Positions 59,084-64,000 of a stretch of 64,000 nucleotides of DNA are shown in pieces. Where the stretch lies: positions 1 to 64,000 of the forward strand of contig CANSAE010000006.1 of the NCBI GenBank assembly GCA_947644595.1. Reading direction: 5' to 3'. Below the pieces are notes generated by a model that had not been told where the DNA came from, searched no databases, and saw nothing but the letters and a program-made list of their open reading frames with translations. The DNA comes from an uncultured Clostridia bacterium. GTDB taxonomy: Bacteria > Bacillota > Clostridia > Oscillospirales > Oscillospiraceae. A program made the position numbers and the translations under genes. Position 1 is the stretch's first letter; every line of letters begins with the position of its first letter.

Positions 59084-60132
59084 GCCGGTTCATCAGCCCA
59101 AAACATGCCGCACTGACGCCCTATGTCCCCGGCGAACAGCCCCCGGGACGCTCCTTCATCAAGCTCAACACCAATGAATCCCCCTTCCCGCCGCCCCGCC
59201 GCATCGCAGATGCCGTCCAGGCGGAGGCCGGAGCTCTGAATCTGTATTCCGATCCGGAATCCACGGCGCTGACCCAAACCATAGCCAACTTTTACGGCGT
59301 GCGGCCCGGCCAGGTCCTCATGACCAACGGTTCCGACGAGATTTTAAATTTCGCCTTCCTGGCTTTCGGCGACGAGACCCATCCCTTCGTCTTTCCCGAC
59401 GTAACTTACAGCTTCTACGAAGTGTTCTGTACCCTGAACCAAGTCCCCTACGAAACCATCCCCCTCCGGGAGGATTTCACCATTGATTATAAAGACTACT
59501 GCGGCAGCAGAAAACACATTGTCATTGCCAATCCCAACGCCCCCAGCGGCTTGATACTGCCGCTGTCCGAAATCGAGGAAATTGTCCGCACGAATCCGGA
59601 TAATGTGGTCATCATCGATGAAGCCTATATCGACTTCGGCGGAGAGAGCGCCCTTTCCCTTCTGCCCAAATATGAAAACCTGCTGGTGACCCGCACCTTT
59701 TCCAAATCCCGTTCCCTGGCCGGCGCGCGCCTGGGCTTCGGCATCGCCGGCGAGGGGCTCATCGGCGATTTAAAAACCATGAAGGATTCCACAAATCCCT
59801 ATAATGTCAACCGCATGACCACAGCGGCGGGCATCGCCGCCATAGAAGAGAACGAATTTTTCATGGACAAGGTCCGCACCATCTGCGCCGTCCGGGATGA
59901 CACCGCGGCAAAACTGCGGAGCATGGGCTGCTTAGTCACGGACTCCCACACCAATTTTCTGTTCGTAGAAGTCCCAGGCCTGGCCGGTGCAAGGTTGTAC
60001 GAGCTGCTCCGGGAAAAAGGCATTCTGGTGCGCCACTGGAACCGCCCACGCATTGAGAACCGGTGCCGCGTCACCGTAGGCACAAAAGACGAAATGACCG
60101 CCTTCCTCAAGGCGCTGGAGGAGATCAAATGA
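59080..60132 (+). CDS. hisC: Histidinol-phosphate aminotransferase
   Basis: A 350-residue PLP enzyme. KLNTNESPFPPP is the N-terminal substrate motif; NGSDEILNFAFLAF, ANPNAPSGLILP, VIIDEAYIDFGGES and TRTFSKSRSLAGARLGFGI (PLP Lys in FSKS) follow. It converts imidazole-acetol phosphate to histidinol phosphate. Overlaps hisD by 4 nt and hisB by 4 nt, as in the rest of the operon. Confidence 0.96.
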   Translation: MSRFISPKHAALTPYVPGEQPPGRSFIKLNTNESPFPPPRRIADAVQAEAGALNLYSDPESTALTQTIANFYGVRPGQVLMTNGSDEILNFAFLAFGDETHPFVFPDVTYSFYEVFCTLNQVPYETIPLREDFTIDYKDYCGSRKHIVIANPNAPSGLILPLSEIEEIVRTNPDNVVIIDEAYIDFGGESALSLLPKYENLLVTRTFSKSRSLAGARLGFGIAGEGLIGDLKTMKDSTNPYNVNRMTTAAGIAAIEENEFFMDKVRTICAVRDDTAAKLRSMGCLVTDSHTNFLFVEVPGLAGARLYELLREKGILVRHWNRPRIENRCRVTVGTKDEMTAFLKALEEIK

Positions 60133-60755
60133 GCAACACGACCATTCCCGTTTATGCAGGCACCAGGCCCCGCGCATACTCTGTTTCCCGCAAAACCGCT
60201 GAAACCGACATCACCCTGACCCTGAGTCTGGACGGTGCCGGACAAAGCGCCGTAGATACCGGCATCGGTTTTTTGGACCACATGCTGACTCTCTTTGCCA
60301 AGCACGCCCGTTTCGACCTGGAGCTGACCTGCAAAGGAGACGTGCAGGTAGATGACCACCACAGCACAGAGGACATCGGCATCTGCCTGGGCCGGGCGTT
60401 CGCTGCCGCCCTAGGTAATAAACAGGGCGTCACCCGCTACGGTCACGCCCTGTTGCCCATGGACGAAACGCTGGTTCTCGTGGCCGTAGACCTGTCCGGC
60501 CGGAACACCCTGCGCTGCGGTCTGGATATCCCCACGGAAAAAGTCGGCAGCTTTGACACGGAGCTGGTGGAAGAATTTCTGCTGGCATTCGTACGCAACG
60601 CCGGCATCACCCTCCACCTGCGTCAATTGGACGGCACTAACAGCCATCACATCATTGAAGCCGCGTTCAAGGGATTGGGCCGGGCCCTGCGTATGGCCGT
60701 AGCCGTTGACCCCACGCAAGCGGATGAGATTCCATCCACGAAAGGAGTTTTGTAA
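60129..60755 (+). CDS. hisB: Imidazoleglycerol-phosphate dehydratase
   Basis: A 208-residue single-function dehydratase. Metal-binding motifs DHHSTEDIGICLG and SHHIIEAAFKGLGRAL are both present, as well as TGIGFLDHMLTLFAKH. There is no fused phosphatase, which agrees with the separate PHP phosphatase at the operon end. The start is the ATG at 60129, which overlaps the hisC stop; the frame is open upstream but inside hisC. Confidence 0.96.
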   Translation: MSNTTIPVYAGTRPRAYSVSRKTAETDITLTLSLDGAGQSAVDTGIGFLDHMLTLFAKHARFDLELTCKGDVQVDDHHSTEDIGICLGRAFAAALGNKQGVTRYGHALLPMDETLVLVAVDLSGRNTLRCGLDIPTEKVGSFDTELVEEFLLAFVRNAGITLHLRQLDGTNSHHIIEAAFKGLGRALRMAVAVDPTQADEIPSTKGVL

Positions 60756-61381
60756 TGGTTGCCATCGTGGACTACGGCGTAGGAAATCTATTTTCCCTGA
60801 AAAGTTCCTTTGCCCAAGTCGGTGCTGAAGTGACGGTCACCGGAGACCCGGCCATTTTGCATACGGCCGACCGCATCGTGCTCCCCGGTGTTGGTGCCTT
60901 CGGCGACGCGGCGGCAAAACTGTGGGCCACGGACTTGAATAGGGTCCTCATCGACGAAGCCCGGCAGGGAAAGCCCCTGCTGGGCATCTGCCTTGGGATG
61001 CAGCTTTTATTTGAGAAAAGCTATGAATACGGCGAACATCCTGGTCTGGGTCTGGTCCCCGGCGCCGTGCGCCCCATCCGGGAGGTCGTCCCGGAGGACT
61101 TAAAAATCCCCCACATCGGCTGGAACGGCCTGCACTTCCCCGCCAACCGGGAAAAAAGCCCGATTTTTCGGGATATCCGGGAAAATGACTGCGTCTATTT
61201 TGTCCACAGCTACTACGGCGCAGACTGCGGGGACTGCCTCACCGCTACCGCCGAATACGGCGCGGAGCTGACCGCAGCCGTGCAGAACGGAAACATCTAC
61301 GGCACGCAGTTCCACCCGGAAAAATCCGGCTCCGTGGGACTTTCCATCCTGAAAGCGTTTTGTGAGGTGACCCCATCATGA
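60755..61381 (+). CDS. hisH: Imidazole glycerol phosphate synthase glutaminase subunit HisH
   Basis: A 208-residue class I glutamine amidotransferase. VAIVDYGVGNLFSLKSSF opens the protein; the nucleophile Cys is in GICLGMQLLFEKS near residue 79; the His-Glu pair is in GTQFHPEKSG. It makes ammonia for HisF. The ATG shares one base with the hisB stop. Confidence 0.96.
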   Translation: MVAIVDYGVGNLFSLKSSFAQVGAEVTVTGDPAILHTADRIVLPGVGAFGDAAAKLWATDLNRVLIDEARQGKPLLGICLGMQLLFEKSYEYGEHPGLGLVPGAVRPIREVVPEDLKIPHIGWNGLHFPANREKSPIFRDIRENDCVYFVHSYYGADCGDCLTATAEYGAELTAAVQNGNIYGTQFHPEKSGSVGLSILKAFCEVTPS

Positions 61382-62094
61382 ACATCTTTCCCGCCATTGA
61401 CCTGATTGACGGTCAGGCCGTGCGCCTCCAAAAGGGAGACTATGCAAAAAAAACGGTATACAGCACCTCCCCCACCGATGTTGCCCTGGGCTTCAAAGAC
61501 GTGGGAGCGGAATACCTCCACCTGGTAGACCTGAACGGCGCGAAAAACGGCGAAACACCCAATTTCGACACCGTGCGGGATATCGTGCGCCTTTCCGGCC
61601 TGAACGCTGAGATCGGCGGCGGCATCCGCAGCGAAGAAACCATTCTGCGCTATCTGGACGCAGGGGTCATGCGCGTTATTTTAGGCACTGCGGCCGTGCA
61701 GGACCCGGAATTTCTGCATGATATGGTCTCCAAATACGGCGCCGCCATCGCCGTTGGCGTGGATATGAAAGACGGCTTTGTGGCCATAAAGGGCTGGACA
61801 GAGCTTTCCCAAAAGACCTGTGACGGCTTTTGCCGGGAGCTGGAAACCATCGGCGTGAGGACCGTTATCTGCACAGACGTATCCCGGGACGGGATGCTGG
61901 GCGGCACGAACGTGGAGCTGTATCGTTCCCTGTCGGGAAGCTTCTCCATGGATTTCATCGCCTCCGGCGGCGTTTCCACGCCGGCAGATATCACTGCCCT
62001 GCGGAACATGGGGCTCTCCGGCGCTATCATCGGCAAGGCATACTACGAAGGCGCCATTGACTTGGCCGCCGCTATCCGGGAGGCGAAGGGATGA
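61378..62094 (+). CDS. hisA: ProFAR isomerase HisA
   Basis: A 238-residue (beta-alpha)8-barrel isomerase. It has FPAIDLIDGQAVRLQKGDY with the catalytic Asp, HLVDLNGAKNG, AEIGGGIRSEETI, and VICTDVSRDGMLGGTNVEL with the second Asp. FIASGGVSTPADI binds phosphate. Overlaps hisH and hisF by 4 nt. Confidence 0.96.
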   Translation: MNIFPAIDLIDGQAVRLQKGDYAKKTVYSTSPTDVALGFKDVGAEYLHLVDLNGAKNGETPNFDTVRDIVRLSGLNAEIGGGIRSEETILRYLDAGVMRVILGTAAVQDPEFLHDMVSKYGAAIAVGVDMKDGFVAIKGWTELSQKTCDGFCRELETIGVRTVICTDVSRDGMLGGTNVELYRSLSGSFSMDFIASGGVSTPADITALRNMGLSGAIIGKAYYEGAIDLAAAIREAKG

Positions 62095-62849
62095 TTACAA
62101 AACGCATCATCCCCTGTCTGGATGTCAAAAACGGCAGAGTGGTCAAGGGCGTAAATTTTCAGGACCTGAGCGACGTCAATTCCCCCGTGGAACTGGCAAA
62201 ATACTACAGTGAAAACGGTGCCGACGAGCTGGTGTTTTATGACATCACCGCTTCCGCTGAGGGTCGCAGACTGTTCACGGACATTCTCACCCAAGTAGCG
62301 GGGACCGTATTCATCCCCCTCACCGTGGGCGGCGGCATCAACACCCTGGATGACTTTGCCCGGGTGCTTTCCTGCGGTGCCGATAAGGTCAGCGTGAACT
62401 CCGGGGCCATCCGGAACCCGGACCTGGTACACACCGCCGCGAAGCGCTACGGCAACCAGTGTGTGGTACTGTCTGTGGATATAAAACGGGTAGACGGCAT
62501 GTTCCGCGTGTTTGCCAAAGGCGGCCGGGAGGATACAGGCATGGAAGCCATCGGCTGGATCCGAAGCTGTGTCTCCATGGGTGTCGGCGAGGTCGTGGTA
62601 AACTCCATCGACACTGACGGAGTAAAGGACGGATTTGACCTGGAACTGCTGGACGCGGTATGCAACGCCGTGTCCGTCCCCGTCATCGCCTCCGGCGGCG
62701 CAGGAAGCATCGCAGATTTCGTGGAGCTGTTCCACACTCTGCCCAAAGTGGATGCGGGGCTGGCCGCCTCCATCTTCCACTTCGGGGAAGTCACCATTCC
62801 GGATTTAAAAAACGAGCTGGACAAAAACGGCATTGTAGTGAGGAAATGA
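62091..62849 (+). CDS. hisF: Imidazole glycerol phosphate synthase cyclase subunit HisF
   Basis: A 252-residue barrel cyclase, partner of His[20 protein letters not shown] holds the first catalytic Asp, [15 protein letters not shown] and [13 protein letters not shown] follow, [17 protein letters not shown] and [12 protein letters not shown] complete the site. The second catalytic Asp is in [12 protein letters not shown]. It is normal in length. Confidence 0.97.
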   Translation: MITKRIIPCLDVKNGRVVKGVNFQDLSDVNSPVELAKYYSENGADELVFYDITASAEGRRLFTDILTQVAGTVFIPLTVGGGINTLDDFARVLSCGADKVSVNSGAIRNPDLVHTAAKRYGNQCVVLSVDIKRVDGMFRVFAKGGREDTGMEAIGWIRSCVSMGVGEVVVNSIDTDGVKDGFDLELLDAVCNAVSVPVIASGGAGSIADFVELFHTLPKVDAGLAASIFHFGEVTIPDLKNELDKNGIVVRK

Positions 62850-63499
62850 CAATGATAAATATCAACGAACTGAACTTTGACAGCAATGGCCTCATCCCTG
62901 CAGTGGTGGTGGATGTGTTCACCCGGGAAGTGCTCACCGTGGCATATATGAACCGGGAGAGCCTGTCCATCACCATGACCGAGGGCCGCACCTGCTTTTG
63001 GTCCCGCTCCCGGCAGGAATTGTGGCGCAAAGGCGAAACCAGCGGGAACATCCAGCGTGTTGTCTCCATCACCGCCGACTGCGACAAGGACGCATTGGTA
63101 GTCGTTGTGGAAAAAGACGGCCCCGCCTGCCATACCGGAGCGGAAAGCTGCTTTCACAATCTCCTCTGGGCAAGCGAGACCTTCCAGGATTTCACCACGA
63201 ACAGGCTCATGAACCTGCTGAAAGGCCGCAAAGCAAATCCGCCGGAGGGCTCCTATACCTCCTACCTCTTTGAAAAGGGCATGGACAAGATTTTGAAAAA
63301 AATCGGCGAGGAATGCACCGAGGTCATCATCGCCGCCAAAGGCGACGATAAACGGGAAACGGTCTACGAAATTGCAGACCTGATGTATCATGTGATGGTG
63401 CTGATGGTGGAAATGGGCATTTCCACGGAAGATATTCTCCGGGAACTGGCCTCCCGGCATGTCATCGACAAAAAAGTGAAGCAGGAGAAAATGGTGTAA
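62846..63499 (+). CDS. hisI: Bifunctional PR-AMP cyclohydrolase / PR-ATP pyrophosphatase HisIE
   Basis: A 217-residue fusion. The HisI part (about 1-115) has [41 protein letters not shown] and the zinc motif [11 protein letters not shown] with CHTGAESCF. The HisE part (about 120-217) has [21 protein letters not shown] and [19 protein letters not shown]. It performs steps 2 and 3. The ATG at 62846 overlaps the hisF stop in the manner of the operon; the ATG at 62852 has better ribosome-site spacing and is equally possible. Confidence 0.95.
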   Translation: MTMININELNFDSNGLIPAVVVDVFTREVLTVAYMNRESLSITMTEGRTCFWSRSRQELWRKGETSGNIQRVVSITADCDKDALVVVVEKDGPACHTGAESCFHNLLWASETFQDFTTNRLMNLLKGRKANPPEGSYTSYLFEKGMDKILKKIGEECTEVIIAAKGDDKRETVYEIADLMYHVMVLMVEMGISTEDILRELASRHVIDKKVKQEKMV

Positions 63500-64000
63500 T
63501 GATCCGTTCCACCTTTCACAACCACACCACCTTCTGCGACGGGAAGAGTTCCGCGGAAGAGATGGTTCAGGCCGCTCTGGCCGCCGGATGCCCGTCCCTG
63601 GGATTTTCCGGGCACAGCTACACTTGGTTCGATGAGAGCTATTGTATGTCCAAAGCAGGCACGGACGCCTACCGGGCAGAGACTGCCCGGCTGAAAGCCG
63701 CCTATGCCGAACGCATTCGCATCCTGTGCGGCGTGGAACAGGACTACTGGTCCGACGCGCCCACAGACGGCTATGATTTCGTCATCGGCTCCGTGCATTA
63801 TGTGCGGAAAAACGGGCACTATCTCCCCGTGGACAGCAGCAAAGACACCCTGCTCCAAGGGGTGAACGCCCAGTACGGCGGAGATATTCTGGCCTTTTGC
63901 GAGGACTATTACCGGCAAATTGCGAACGTGCAAAATAAAACGGGCTGCACCTTTGTGGGACATTTCGATTTGGTGACCAAGTTTAACGAGGACAGCGCTC
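63499..64000 (+). CDS. PHP-domain histidinol-phosphatase (HisK/HisJ type), truncated by window end
   Basis: The first 167 codons of a PHP-fold phosphohydrolase. HNHTTFCDGK, FSGHSY, CGVEQDYW, GSVHYV and GHFDLVTKFNED are the metal ligands in the normal order. It would remove phosphate from histidinol phosphate, the step otherwise missing from this operon. The ATG shares its A with the hisIE stop. The 3' end lies outside the window. Confidence 0.9.
   Translation, partial: MIRSTFHNHTTFCDGKSSAEEMVQAALAAGCPSLGFSGHSYTWFDESYCMSKAGTDAYRAETARLKAAYAERIRILCGVEQDYWSDAPTDGYDFVIGSVHYVRKNGHYLPVDSSKDTLLQGVNAQYGGDILAFCEDYYRQIANVQNKTGCTFVGHFDLVTKFNEDSA

Noticed and set aside
1-64000. CRISPR array
   Set aside because: No run of regularly spaced identical repeats of 24-40 bp was found; the island repeats are widely spaced and the tRNA-linked units are 214 bp tandem copies.

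Overview
The chromosome here looks like a GC-rich, spore-forming, anaerobic gut Clostridium relative, most likely an Oscillospiraceae-type organism (Flavonifractor/Oscillibacter-like). This is inferred from gene content and style: a SpoIIID regulator, a butyryl-CoA:acetate-type CoA-transferase, a citrate synthase / aconitase-like hydratase / NADP-isocitrate dehydrogenase set, HisZ plus short-form HisG, strong AGGAGG ribosome sites and many 1-4 nt gene overlaps. No rRNA or species marker is present, so the genus is not proven.

Layout. 1-5250: the end of a Firmicutes integrative element with two large serine recombinases, an XRE regulator behind a near-consensus promoter, and a decayed replication-initiator-like gene. 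5.4-11.2 kb: a branched-chain amino-acid (Liv) ABC transporter operon ordered G-F-H-M-K, followed by a creatininase-family hydrolase. 11.2-11.8 kb: a double DUF305 protein. 11.85-37.79 kb: a 26-kb genomic island inserted in a tRNA-Pro(UGG) gene. 38.6-42.5 kb: trmB, exonuclease III, dusB and an ECF sigma/anti-sigma pair. 42.5-51.4 kb: a probable preQ1-riboswitch-controlled queuosine-precursor transporter, citrate to 2-oxoglutarate genes, YihY, MscS and a CoA-transferase. 51.4-55.7 kb: spoIIID, malQ, a DUF1653 protein, NhaC antiporter and an ATC-hydrolase-like protein. 55.8-64.0 kb: a TrpR-like regulator and a complete his operon (Z-G-D-C-B-H-A-F-IE) ending in a PHP-type histidinol-phosphatase cut by the window edge.

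The island is the most interesting part. Its left edge carries a diverged copy of the tRNA-Pro 3' half with its terminator, and its right edge carries the intact tRNA. Inside, the 18-nt sequence CGCTATAAACAAAGAAAA occurs four times exactly and once with one mismatch at the right end. These copies split the cargo into gene-complete blocks: a lone Pol-beta-type nucleotidyltransferase; one small unknown gene; a whole phosphorothioate system (Mrr-like nuclease, DptFGH, DndBCDE); a DUF6076 gene with excisionase, HTH and RHH genes; and two overlapping tyrosine integrases followed by a candidate Pycsar-like pair (class III cyclase-like protein and TIR protein) with two further genes. I read this as a defence island built by repeated site-specific insertion at one attachment sequence. 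Beyond the tRNA, three 214-bp tandem repeats each carry a tRNA-Pro 5' half that breaks off at the anticodon loop, the same place where the left-edge copy stops matching.

How the genes work together. DndC, D and E, with a cysteine desulfurase encoded elsewhere (no dndA is seen), would put sulfur into the DNA backbone under DndB control. DptFGH, perhaps with the Mrr protein, would restrict unmodified DNA. The cyclase/TIR pair would be a second, signal-triggered layer. The flanking genes are ordinary housekeeping.
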